From positions 4,319,267 through 4,383,266 of the forward strand of contig OZ234502.1 of NCBI GenBank assembly GCA_965153455.1: 64,000 nt of DNA, read 5' to 3'. Shown here piece after piece: positions 25,801 through 36,548 of the stretch. This DNA comes from Sphagnum compactum. Lineage: Eukaryota; Bryophyta; Sphagnopsida; Sphagnales. Position 1 is the stretch's first letter; every line of letters begins with the position of its first letter. The translations under genes were made by a program, and so were the position numbers. Under the pieces are notes generated by a model. That model worked only from the letters and a program-made list of their open reading frames with translations, searched no databases and had not been told where the DNA came from.

Positions 25801-28289
25801 TTACGATGATATGTTCACCCATGTTGTGAACAGGGCACCATAAGGACCCTCATTGTATTGGCAACTTTCGATGGGTGGAGAATAAAATAGCTAAACGTAA
25901 AAACAACCTTTTTCAATAGAAAATTGAGGGCAAAAGTTTTCATGGAGTAACTTTAAGGTTTTAATAAACTAAAGGAAGAAAACAAGGTTTATAAGTTGAG
26001 AAGGGCCTTTATGAACTGAAGCAAGACCCTGAAGTATGGTATGAATCAATAAACACATATATAATAGAGTAGGGACTCAAGGGAAGTGAATCTAATCACA
26101 ATCTTTACTTTTCAAATGAGCAAGACAAATGTGTCATCCTAATTCTTTACATTTATGATCTAGTAATAAGGAATCATATAGTTGAAATCAAGATACTCAA
26201 AAGACAATTGGAAAATGTTTTCAAAATGTCTAGTTTAGGACTATTGAACACGAACCTTGAGGTGGATTTTACCCATGTTGGGAATTGTATCTTTATGAAC
26301 TACAAACATTACATCGTGGTTGTGTTTTAAACTTTGGGATGAATGATCATAAACTAAATGAAAATTTAATGACAAAGAGACTTCATGTGTTAGTGCATAT
26401 GGGGACAAAGGAAACATATGGTACACAATATGTAAGAATGGTGGGCAAGTTGTTATACTTGACAAACTTGAAACAAAACATTACTTACATGTAGCAAATA
26501 CTTTCATGTCAAACCCTCAAGAAGCACATTTGGATATTGTGAAACACATATTTAAATATGAGTTCTGCAAACCATGGGATTTAATGCAACAAAGGAGACC
26601 ACAATGTGGTCGAAAAATATTTAAACTCAAATTGATTGAGGGATTTAAAAATTCACATATCAACCAATGGTTATGTGTTTATTGCCCCAAGTTAATGGAC
26701 ATGCATGTGTAGATTTTGGGTGCACCCATTCAATTGATGGGTTGTTTTGAAGTCTACCCATCTACTTGTTGGGTTTCTTTTCAAAATATGAATGTCGAGT
26801 AACTAATTTAATCATGCCTCTATATCATGTTATTTTTTGCGTTGTCACTTGCTTTTTTGTATAAGAGGTTTCATATCACTATGAAATATATATATTTTTT
26901 CATATGACTAATTTTTAAAGTGAATTTGTTTAATTAGCATGAAAATAATTAGTTTCAGTTCCTTTAAATCTTATTAAAATGAGATTCTTAAAAAAATGAG
27001 TTGAAAGATTATGAAAGAATTGATTTAAATAAAACATGAATTAAAAAAAAATTCTTTTTTTGAGATATAAATGTGTGAAATTAATTTGATGTTATTTTAA
27101 AAAATTCAATAAGGCTTTGATGAAGATTTAATAACAAAAATATAATGAAATTAACTTTTAATTGATTAATTTGTTTGTATTATTATTGCATTTTATGTTA
27201 TAAAAATTTATTATTGCCCTAAGATAGTAGACATGCATGTATGATTTTAGGTTTTACCAAGTATGTATGGGGCAAACATAACTAATTAGACTAGTATCAT
27301 GACCTATATAACTAGCTTAGTAAACCCCAACCCATTGTTGCACTTTCATTAACAAAGGTAAAATACAAGTCACTAGCCAAAACACAAAATAATTAATCAA
27401 GCTTAGAAGAATGTTACAAGAATAATGTTGTAAATGAGATACCAATCCAAATGTTATGTGATAATTTGAGATAGAGTATCAAAAGATAGCACATATTCTA
27501 GTATTTCATGTTCAAACTAAACATATAGAATTTCAATATTACTTCATATGATAACAAATTTTGGAACAAAACATAGATGCCAACTATGTGCCAACACAAG
27601 ACCAAATAGTAGACATATTGACTAAGGCATTAGGAAGAGTGAAATTTGAGAGATGTAGACATGAAATAAGCTTGAGAAATTTTCAAATTATTTTATAGAA
27701 GAGTTCTATCAAATTTAGAGGACAACCATTCTTCTTCCTAGTAACTTGGACAAACTTAAAATTGGGGTAAATGAAAGGCATACACATAAGATATCCACTA
27801 ATGTCCTTTGACAAAATATTCTAACCAAATATATCAAAAACTAATGTCTCTATTAACAACATTCTTTCTTGTAGATAGTGTGACACATAATGAAGATAAC
27901 ATTCTTAGACTAACATGCTTTAAGTGCTTGCCACTCTAGGGTTACACCTACATAAAAGTGCCGACTCTTATTGATTCTACACAAGTCTCCATATCAAAGA
28001 TGAAGAATGAGGATTTTGAAATCTTGGCCGTATTTGGTTGACAACCAAGTGGTCATTTAGGTGAGGCAACGAACTAATTGGTTTGAAGCATCGTTCCTCA
28101 TCTTGAATTAATTGTTAATAGATAATGAGATCCATACAATCCTTTCTTGTTCTATATAGTTGTGTTTTTGAGAAGAGATGTGAAAAACTATTGCAATGAC
28201 AAACCACATTATGTAAATAGAACAATTAAAGTTAGTGAGAAAAGAGAAATAGAAAGCTATTAGCATGACTTATTCACAATTTGATGTTG

Positions 28290-28480
28290 ACTATTTAGGC
28301 TAGTGCACCACAAAGTAGTTGAGACATATAGTTGATTAGAGTAGTAGATACACCAACCATGCAACAAATAATAACTCTAATTATGACACAGATGGCCTAG
28401 CTCCTTGCATTAAAGATCAAGATCATTGATGTATTTCTCATAAAGCCTTACTTGGTAAAAGAAACTCCTTGCCCTTCACA
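28290..28480 (+). repeat. 3' part of the downstream LTR of the copia element
   Basis: This is the counterpart of the upstream LTR piece, with the same block order. It ends TTGCCCTTCACA. The purine-rich ATTGGGGTAAATG near 27,762 may be the polypurine tract, which would put the LTR start near 27,775. Confidence 0.6.
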
Positions 28481-29512
28481 ATGATGCACTTCTTTTTGGG
28501 TCACCAAATGGTGAAATTTCACCAAAATAAAGTGAAACAAAAATCATAATGGAAGGTTGTGCCACAAACTATTGTTCTCCGTAGTTTCACATCTGCTCTG
28601 TAGCAACCTCCCTGTGGATGATTGCCAGTTTGGCTGCATCACAAAATTGAAACAAAGAGAAAAACCCAGACCCAAAAGGTAGTGCACAGGCCATTGTACT
28701 GCAGTGGGATGGAGGAGATGCTCTTTAATTAGTGTGAGTGGAATTGTGTATAGTAATCATGAAAATTTCTTCCACTCCAGGGTCTTTTGATTGGGGAAGT
28801 AAAATGTCATTCTTGGAGACACTTTGGACACATTAGTTGCTTCCGATCTCTAATTTCAATCTGCAGTAAACAGATCTGGAACCACTTGAGCTAAACATCC
28901 TTTGATCAGCTTACTAATCACATGTATTGGGACTACCTATATTGAGATGGTGAGCTCCCACAACTGAAATGGTGGGTGGTGGTTGCCAACCCTTTTGATC
29001 TAGCATCCCAATTGAAGGAATTCTTGGTAACAGGGTTGTTGCATTGTACACACTAGTGGCTCCTTGCAGAGTCTTGTCAGAGAATTTAGCTTGGTACTTG
29101 AAGAGGTCGGTCCTCACACTCCCTTTCAAGGTATACGTATATGGCAGTGGTTCTTTTGAAAAAATCAAAATCCATACACCTCAAAGAAGAAAGCAGGATA
29201 TGGAAGGGACTACTCACTAGGTTTTTATACACTCCCTTCCATAACAAAATTGTATGGAATCTATTCTCTGCAACAAAAACCACAACTTTTTATGTAAGAG
29301 AGCAAAGATAAGAAAATACTCAAAGACCCATTTTGAAAAACATATCAAATGTCAGCACAAAAGATAAATTTGTTTTGCAAACATTCTCAAAATCAGTGCA
29401 TTCCTCATCCTTTGCAAGATTTTGTACAATGAATTGAAGTCGATTTTTCCAACTGGGTAATAAATAAGCTTTGGAACATGTATCATGAACAGTCAAACAT
29501 GGAACATAAATC
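28481..29512. other. Downstream flank of the thaumatin-like gene; unassigned open frames
   Basis: A minus-strand frame at 28914-29168 (84 codons, including LPYTYTLKGSVRTDLFKYQA and GWQPPPTISVVGAHH) is not low-complexity, but I do not recognise it. It may be 3' UTR of the thaumatin-like gene or an alternative last exon, because a strong donor-like TTGTAAGAAA sits inside the assigned last exon near 29,590-29,600. Confidence 0.3.
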
Positions 29513-32418
29513 TCAATCAAAGAAGACCCAGATTTCAGTAGAGTGGTGTTTCCTCAAAAACCTCAAAATGGAAAATGTTGGGTGTTTCTTACAATGAACT
29601 AAATGGCTGATGACTGCAGCAGCAAACACTAAGCTGGTGATAATACAGGCCACCAGGGATGGTGCTGGTGTCTCAGCAGCTGAACGTGATGGAGTAGCTA
29701 TGATGTTGGTTCCAAGTGGCGACTGTGTCTCGGACCCATCACCTCCAGAGCTTATGGGAGAATCTGTGATTGCAAACAACAACAGTTCATCATGAATTTA
29801 ATTGAATGACAATGATGAAGAAGATGGTGAACACTATGCTTGATGGGTGGTTTCATCTGTAAATCTGATTTAGCTTGGGACTTTACTAGGGCACACACAC
29901 TCACTCCCAGTGCTTGAGTCAGATGTTGTTACTGGAGAAGAACCTGCAAGAAGTTGCAAAAGCAAAGTCACGACTGTGCAAAAAAATTGTGCTAAGAAAA
30001 TTTTGTGCTCAATTTGTGGTTCTGAACTTTCTACGTCCATCAAATTCTACACTTGACTGTTAAATGCAAATGTTCTTTCGAAGAACTGATGTTCAATCTC
30101 TCTGCCATCTAACATGGTGGTGTCATGGTAGATCTGGACTCATAAATATTAAGCTATGAAATTTGTTCCAACCCTAAAGTCTAAATACTTCTGCTCTATA
30201 CTTTGAACTCCTTGAAAATCTCAACCATGAATCTTACTTTCGGTCTCCAACCTTTTCAGTCTGTTTCTAGGTCTCAATCCCATGCAGAAAGCTAGGATCA
30301 TGCGTTTCTCACCAAACACAAGATTGTTGTGTAATTGGTTTTTGTCAGTGGATCCTTCACCATCTCACTTGAATGGGGTAAGGACAACAAATCTAATGTT
30401 CCAGGGTGCTTACAGATTGTCAGAAGTTTAAAAGGTTTCAAAGCCCCCCCAAAAAGAAGCAATAGAGGACGGAGCACAAACAATGGAGAACATTGGAGCA
30501 AAAAAAGCTAGGAATGGAGTACAGTGGAGATGCAGGCAATTGGAAATTTTGATACCACTATTGCTGCTGCTGCAGAAGTTGATTTGATAGTTGGCTCCAG
30601 AGCAAGTGAAGGTGCTGCTGGCATCGTCGTAAGCATAGCTGTATGCAGTTGGGCATGCGGATTTGAACAGCTTGGAGTATCGGGTTGGAGGGCACTTGGT
30701 GGGCGAACCATAAGCATCAGTACAACAGTACTGTGGTGTTCCGAAAGCTGCACATGCACTCTTGCATGCCACCACATCCCCCGCACTCAACACCTGATCA
30801 GACAGCAGATGTTGTTGATCATACCCGCATGTAGACCCCAACCCAGAAAACCCATGACAAGACCATCAGAAGACCCATCACAAGATCATCTGAAGACCAT
30901 CAGAAGATTCCAGAGAATTCTACACACAGGAAAGAGATAGATAGATACATCACTCTCTGGCCATCTCATGATGCTTCTGCAAGATCACACTGGCAAGAAG
31001 AACTTTCATTCAAGAAGAACAAGAAGAAGAAGAACGAGAAGAAACAAGAACAACAACAAGAACAGCAAGAACAGCAAGACACTACCTGAAGGGATGTGGG
31101 GCATTGGGTGTTGAGGTTGCTAGTGCATCCAGGGCTGCCGCAAGTGCCATTTCCCCCAGTGGGTGTGATTCTGATTTCCAAGTTGTAGCCATCCACGAGG
31201 CTGACATCATAGAAGTCGTCTCCGTTGGCACCGTTGAGAGTAAACTCCGCCAAAGAAGCAGGAGGCTCACCTCCTGCACCTGCACACTTGAGGAATCCTC
31301 CACAGTCGCCGGTTTCGCAGCTCCCTCTTCCATGGGCATCAAAAGTGCAGCCCGTGCGACCCCAGAACCGACCTCCCCATCCTGCTTCCACCTGATCCAG
31401 CGTCATTTTCTGTCCTGCTGCTAGCGCAAATCCTCCCTCTGCCAAGAGCCGAATCCCTCCATTTGCTTGTGTCCCCACCCATACTTCGTGCGGACATTCG
31501 TTAACAAAACTGAAGCTCCTTGTTGCTGCTGCTGCTGCAATTTCTGTAGCCAGGCACACATACCCATTAAAGCTCTCACATGTATGATCTTCTTCTCTCT
31601 CACATTTTGCTGCAACTCCCCCACAAGTTGGTAGATCAGATGATGACATATAGCTGCTGTTCATGCTCAAAAGACTGCAGATATCATACACATCCATTAC
31701 GGCTCTCTCACATGATGATGATAATGTTCTTCTTCTCTCACATTAAGTGCTGCAACTCTCCACAACTTGATGATCAGATGATGATATATGGCTACTCATG
31801 CTCAAAAGACTGCAGATATCACACACACCCATTACGGCTCTCTCACATGATGATGATGTTCTTCTTCTGTCACATTAAATGCTGCAACTCTCTACAAGTT
31901 GATGATCAGATGATGATATATGGCTGCTCATGCTCAAAAGACTGCAGATATCACACACACCCATTACGGCTCTCTCACATGATGATGATGTTCTTCTTCT
32001 GTCACATTAAATGCTGCAACTCTCTACAAGTTGATGATCAGATGATGATATATGGCTACTCATGCTCAAAAGACTGCAGATATGACACACACCCATTACG
32101 GCTTTCTCACAGGATGATCTTCTTCTTCTTCTTCTTCTTCTTCTTCTCTCTCACATTTTGACTGCAACTCCGGCCCCACAAGTTGATGATCAAACAAACC
32201 TGGCTGCAGGAGCTGAAGAAGATGATCACAAACAAGGCTCACATGAATCATCCCTCTACTCAAATAATTTTGCTGCAACTCACACAAGTGATGATCCTTG
32301 CAATGAGAAGAAGAGGAGGAGGAGGAGGAGCCTCACCTACAATGCTCAGTAGAGAGAGTGTGACCACAAGCCAGCGTGCAAGGACTGACAGGAGAAGCCC
32401 AGAACCAAGGCTCTCCAT
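29513..32418 (-). CDS. Thaumatin-like protein (PR-5 family) with C-terminal hydrophobic tail, five exons
   Basis: Exons on the minus strand are 32418-32337, 31534-31086, 30793-30556, 29943-29905 (39 nt) and 29763-29513. Phases agree throughout and give 352 residues. Exon 1 encodes a signal peptide ([16 protein letters not shown] then [10 protein letters not shown]). Exons 2-3 encode the thaumatin domain, with [14 protein letters not shown], the family signature [16 protein letters not shown], an acidic cleft segment ([19 protein letters not shown]) and [13 protein letters not shown]. All 16 conserved cysteines are present. Exons 4-5 add a Ser/Thr/Pro-rich linker and a hydrophobic segment ([20 protein letters not shown]) followed by a basic tail, suggesting a membrane-spanning or lipid-anchored cell-surface form. 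Family members bind or hydrolyse beta-glucans in pathogen defence; that role is inferred here. The last exon might be spliced further, since a GTAAG lies after SHLVH. Confidence 0.85.
31571..32207. repeat. 132-bp minisatellite inside intron 1 of the thaumatin-like gene
   Basis: Four to five tandem units share the order CTCTCTCACATGATGATG, TGCTGCAACTC, ACAAGTTGATGATCAGATGA, CTCATGCTCAAAAGACTGCA and CACACCCATTACGG. Unit starts near 31703, 31838, 31970 and 32102 give spacings of 135, 132 and 132 bp. The middle copies are almost identical. The outer ones diverge, and the last is a partial copy containing a TTC run. The units stay open in one + frame (31580-32161), but only because of the repeat structure. 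Confidence 0.9.
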
Positions 32419-32715
32419 ACTAGATGGGCTAGATGGGCTTTTTTGTTACAAGAACCCAAACTGGACTTCAAACCTACCCCACTCTTAATCCAAGCTGAGC
32501 TGCTTTGCTCCTACAAGAATTGCATCATCATCAACCACACTTGGTAACTTATTAGTAGTACTAAATGATCCCAATCCAGTAGCAGCTTGTTTCTTTCATT
32601 CTTCTAGTGGATGGGTTGATGGGTGGGTGGGTGGATGGTGATCATTCTTGTTCTACAGTGGGGTGGCATTGCCCAAGAATCTAGAGCATGGATTCATGCA
32701 TGAATTGCATAGGTA

Positions 32716-32833
32716 TACAAACAAACAAACAAACAAACAGACAAACACACACACACACACACACAAAAGCACAAAAACACACACACCCACACACACAAAA
32801 GCACAAACACACACACACACACACCCACACAAA
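32716..32833 (+). repeat. (CAAA)n / (CA)n compound microsatellite
   Basis: ACAAACAAACAAAC passes into long CA runs broken by AAAGCACAAA. It lies about 300 bp upstream of the thaumatin-like start codon, in its promoter region. Confidence 0.85.
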
Positions 32834-35300
32834 AGCTATGGTGATTTCTTCCTGAAATTTGGAAATCACTTTTCTTTTTCCAAATGGAAAAAAAGGGCAA
32901 AGGTTTGGGAAATTTTTGAAAGTTGTTTCCTCATTTTGGAAAAAAAAAGAGAGAAAGAAAAAGAGTGTTCAATACCCATAGTAGTTGTTAGTACTCTTGG
33001 TTATTAGCTTTGATACTTTTAATTATGTTGTTTTCATAAATGTTGAATTTAAAAAAAAAAGCTTTTTTCAAAGAACAAAATTTTGTGGAAGAAAATATAG
33101 AATGTTTTAGAATATATATATATAGTTTTAATTAAATTTTTTTTTTTCCAACATGGAAATGATTCAACATGTTGAACTTGCCATGGTACTACAATAAGCT
33201 TTTGAATTGACTTTTGCATGTATTGTGTTTTTTCATCATATTGATTTTTCATATGTGGTTTCATATGTATTTTGAATATGGGTCTAATTTTTAGGTGAGA
33301 ATCCATTCACACACAACTAAAGCTCTAGTTGCCTAAAACTTTGATGGCAATGGATGGATGGATGGATGGATGGATGAACTATATCATACAAGTTCCATCC
33401 ACAACACAACAAGGCAAAGCTTGGCCTCTGTGATTTTTATATGCTTGAGCTAGTGACGCCCAATAATTGGTGGGTCATAGCCCACCAATTATACTAGTCT
33501 TAAGAATAGTACCAGGACTTGTTCCAGCATGATGATATTTTCAGCTAGCCTAAAAGCATATAACTTACAACTTTAGTTATATTACATAAAAGCCTAATTA
33601 ATTTCATATTTAAATCTAGAAATATGAAATAAAAGAGAAAAAATTCATCTTCATTATTATTATTATTATTATTTGGAAATTTACTTGAAAAAAAGAAAGA
33701 AAAAAAAGCCTTTGGTTTTTCATTATTTTCGGTTGTGTGAAAACATCTACCTATTTTGATAATAAATAATTAAAATTGTTTTCAACACTACTCTTAAAGT
33801 GACCACAAAAGTGGCTGGTAAGGTAAAAGTCGATATTAACCCGTCAAAAAGGTAGGTATACATACCCCATTGCTTTGTACTCTTGTAATGTACCTTTTTT
33901 CTCGGTCAAAAATGCATCCATAAACTAGTTCAATTGGGTGGAAGGAAGCAATGACCCCCCATTTTCTTTACTCCATCTTAAAAAGCCCAAGAGTCACAAA
34001 AAGGAAAAAAAAAGAAAAAAGAAAAAAAAAGTCATGGTAAAAAAATGTCCCCCAAAATTCCTTTAATAATCTACAAAAATGAAATGGAGACCATGATGTT
34101 AGTTTTAGTCTGATGGGTCCAGTCAAAAAGGACTGCATGAGACAAGCTTAAAAGGTTATGATGTTTAGTGAACACAATTTTTATGTGAGCTTTGCTTAGT
34201 GACCCAAATCGCTAGCGAGTTGATGTTTTGAGATTCGGAAAGAACTAGTTACAAATTTGTTGTAGTGTATGTGGAAAATTGTGTAGTCCTTAAATTGAAA
34301 ATAAATATAATAGTAATAATAATATTATTGTTAAGGTTTAGGGTTTAGGGTTTACGATGCCATATCAATTTACTTGCATAAAAGTTTGCTTTGGAACACT
34401 AAATTCATTCCCCACATGTCCCCTAAATTTGAGTCTGAATTGTTGACCCTTGATACTCAAGAAACATGAGTTGGAAATCAGATACAAAGTGGTTTGATTT
34501 ACAAAGTACTTGATTTTAGAGGGTTACTTCATACAGTCTCAATGGTTTGTTTTACACTCTGACCCAACACCAACCAAAAAAGAAAAGAAAAGAAAAGCCA
34601 TAATACAAGGTGAGGTGAGTTAAACCCTAAACCCAAAACAAAGGCTTTGCTTAACAAAAAGCTAACTATATGGTTTTTTGATACAGATTACAACACAACA
34701 TGAAGTCAAGTGGCAAAAGAGTTGGATTTGAATTCTCGATTGCTTGTTGACAAACACCCTTGAAGTAGAGAGATGCAATACTCATTGACCCATAGAAAAG
34801 ATTCTCAACCACCATCGTGAATCCGTGTTGTTGTTCTGTAAGAAACAAAAGGGGGCTGATTTGAAGCCACAGAAAAAATGGGGAAGAAAAAAAACCCACC
34901 TCCAGCAGTAATGATCGAGTCCACGATATTGTTGCAAAACAAATCTCCTTGTTACCAAATTCGAAGCACAAACATGTTCTTCACACTAAGGTGTTCAGGT
35001 CTGGAATTTGGATAGTGATCATTTCCAGTGCTGAATTCATGGAAGGACATGAATTCATAAATGGCAATGAAGGCATTCTAGAATCCATGCCAAATCCTCC
35101 TCCCACTATAAATCCTGCCATACCCAATGCTCATTGTAATGCACAAAGCGAATCACAATATGTACACACCTTCTGAGAGATTCTTAGGAATTCTGCAAGA
35201 TGCTCTAGTACCCAAGCTCTTATGTAGTATGTACAAGCTTCTTCCCTTTTTTGTTGTTGTTTACGCTCTCTTTGAAATCTGATGAGGAATGCTCACTTGG
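32834..35300. other. AT-rich intergenic DNA
   Basis: It contains a (GGAT)n run at 33351-33375, (ATT)n near 33,652-33,672, a telomere-like tract at 34335-34354 and a telo-box pair, AAACCCTAAACCC, at 34622-34634. No coding signal or RNA gene was recognised. Confidence 0.5.
34335..34354 (+). repeat. Interstitial telomere-like motif
   Basis: GGTTTAGGGTTTAGGGTTTA contains two full TTTAGGG units plus flanking half units. Confidence 0.8.
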
Positions 35301-35690
35301 ACGATTTGTGAGCTGCTAGAAGGGAGAAAGGCTGTGAAAAGCAAATGGGTGCACAAGGTGAAATGCAAGTCTGATGGTAGCATTGAAGGCTCAGATTGTT
35401 ACCAAAGGATATGGGATTGACTATGAGCAAATGTTTTCATGAGTTGCCAAGTTTGACTCCATCAGGACAATCTTCTCATGACTGCTCTGTCGATCCTGCA
35501 AAAACCCTACCTGGAAGATATGGACTCCATCAGGACAATCTTGTTCATAGTTGCTACGTCAATTCGCAAAAACCTATGTGGAAGATATGGAGCTGTTGCA
35601 GTTTGATGTGAAGATGACATTTTTGCATGGGGACTTGGAGGAGGAGGTTTACCTAGTGACTCAAGGTCTTTGAGGTACCAACAAGGCATG
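35300..35690 (+). mobile_element. Ty1/copia reverse transcriptase fragment with internal duplication
   Basis: The translation in shifting + frames gives CELLEGRKAVKSKWVHKVKC, then KSDGSIEG, then KGYGIDYEQMFS, VAKFDSIRTIFS, and finally ELLQFDVKMTFLHGDLEEEV. This is the N-terminal half of a copia reverse transcriptase (compare the usual GCKWVFK, GIDYEETFSPV, LDVKTAFLHGDLEEEVY). A segment containing GACTCCATCAGGACAATCTT is present twice (about 35,455 and 35,523). There are no LTRs. This is a fragment only. Confidence 0.8.
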
Positions 35691-36130
35691 CAGATTGGTA
35701 TGTTGGTTTACACATAACGCAAAATTATGAGCAGAGGATGATATTCATTGAGCAAATCCAAGTTCATTGCTGGTTGTTTTGGGTTCTTTTTTCTTGCTTT
35801 GAAACAAACTTGTTTGCTGTTCATCATCTTCATCTTCTGGTAGAATCTTCAGCACTTCTGGTAGCTTCATCTATTCTCTAAAAGTTGCTTGCTTTTCTCT
35901 GCTTGCACTGAAGAACGTTCATAGATTATACGCGTTGTGGCAGCCACAACTTTGACAGATTTACATTTCATGAATCTGCAAATCATCCTGAAACTGCGGC
36001 AAGAAGAAAATCTCATTGATTCAAATACAACATACTATACACTGATTGAAATGCCATACTACACATACACAGCATTGCTTGCATAGTATACAAAAGCATT
36101 TTGACTGTGTACACTGCTACTATACATAGG

Positions 36131-36300
36131 ACGAGAGCTGAAGAAGATTCTACCAGGAGAGCTACAGAGGATTCAGATTCAAGCAGAAGAGCTACTCAAG
36201 ATTCTACCAGGAGAGCTAAAGAAGATTCAGATTCTACCAGAAGAGCTAAAGAACATTCTACCAGGAGAGCTGCTGAGATCAGCTACCAGGACAGCTGAAG
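36131..36300 (+). repeat. Short minisatellite, unit about 24-27 bp, translating as (EDSTRRA)n
   Basis: There are about seven imperfect units of GAAGATTCTACCAGGAGAGCT, some with an added GATTCA. The frame stays open on the + strand (36101-36298), but nothing suggests it is a gene. It lies 250 bp past the 3' end of the ERF coding region. Confidence 0.75.
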
Positions 36301-36548
36301 TTGAGCTTGAGATCCTCTTCAGGGGGTGAGTGCAGCAAGCTGGCCAATGATCTGGAGAGACAACAGATGTTCAGATGCTCTACTCTGTTGCTGTCACACA
36401 TTTCCTCACTTGCCATTCTTCTCAGACTGCATTTGCACAAGATATGGAACATGTGTGGGATGTGGAGAAGAAGATGTGGGTGGGTCTTGGAGCTTTGATG
36501 GTGGGGTGTGTATGGGAGTTATAGTGTCCCAGCTAGCAGAGCAAAAAA

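Larger units (their letters stand above)
22620..28480 (+). mobile_element. Decayed Ty1/copia LTR retrotransposon, near full length
   Basis: The parts come in copia order. A gag start is at 23063-23371 (KLVGLANYQTWRF, WYIIKDDIDR, DRRKQCLLVMINLLIKDE). A zinc-knuckle remnant, KCHKLGHWKFK, is near 23,736. Integrase fragments lie at about 24,470-25,150 (ISNTFIKFCKE, INVVVYSTNRLTTKARQ). Reverse transcriptase spans about 25,640-26,490 (GLYELKQDPEVWYESI, VILILYIYDLVIRN, MVGKLLYLTNLKQNITY). RNase H pieces continue to about 27,690. Every domain carries stops and frameshifts. A primer-binding-site-like TTGTATCAAAGC at 22831-22842 matches the usual copia TGGTATCAGAGC at 10 of 12 positions. The 200 bp before it resemble about 28,290-28,480, so LTR ends are still visible, both finishing in ...CA. 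The outer LTR borders could not be set. Confidence 0.85.

Noticed and set aside
31580-32161. 193-codon open frame on the + strand
   Set aside because: It runs through the 132-bp intronic minisatellite, whose unit length is a multiple of three. It is opposite to the thaumatin-like gene and has no domain.
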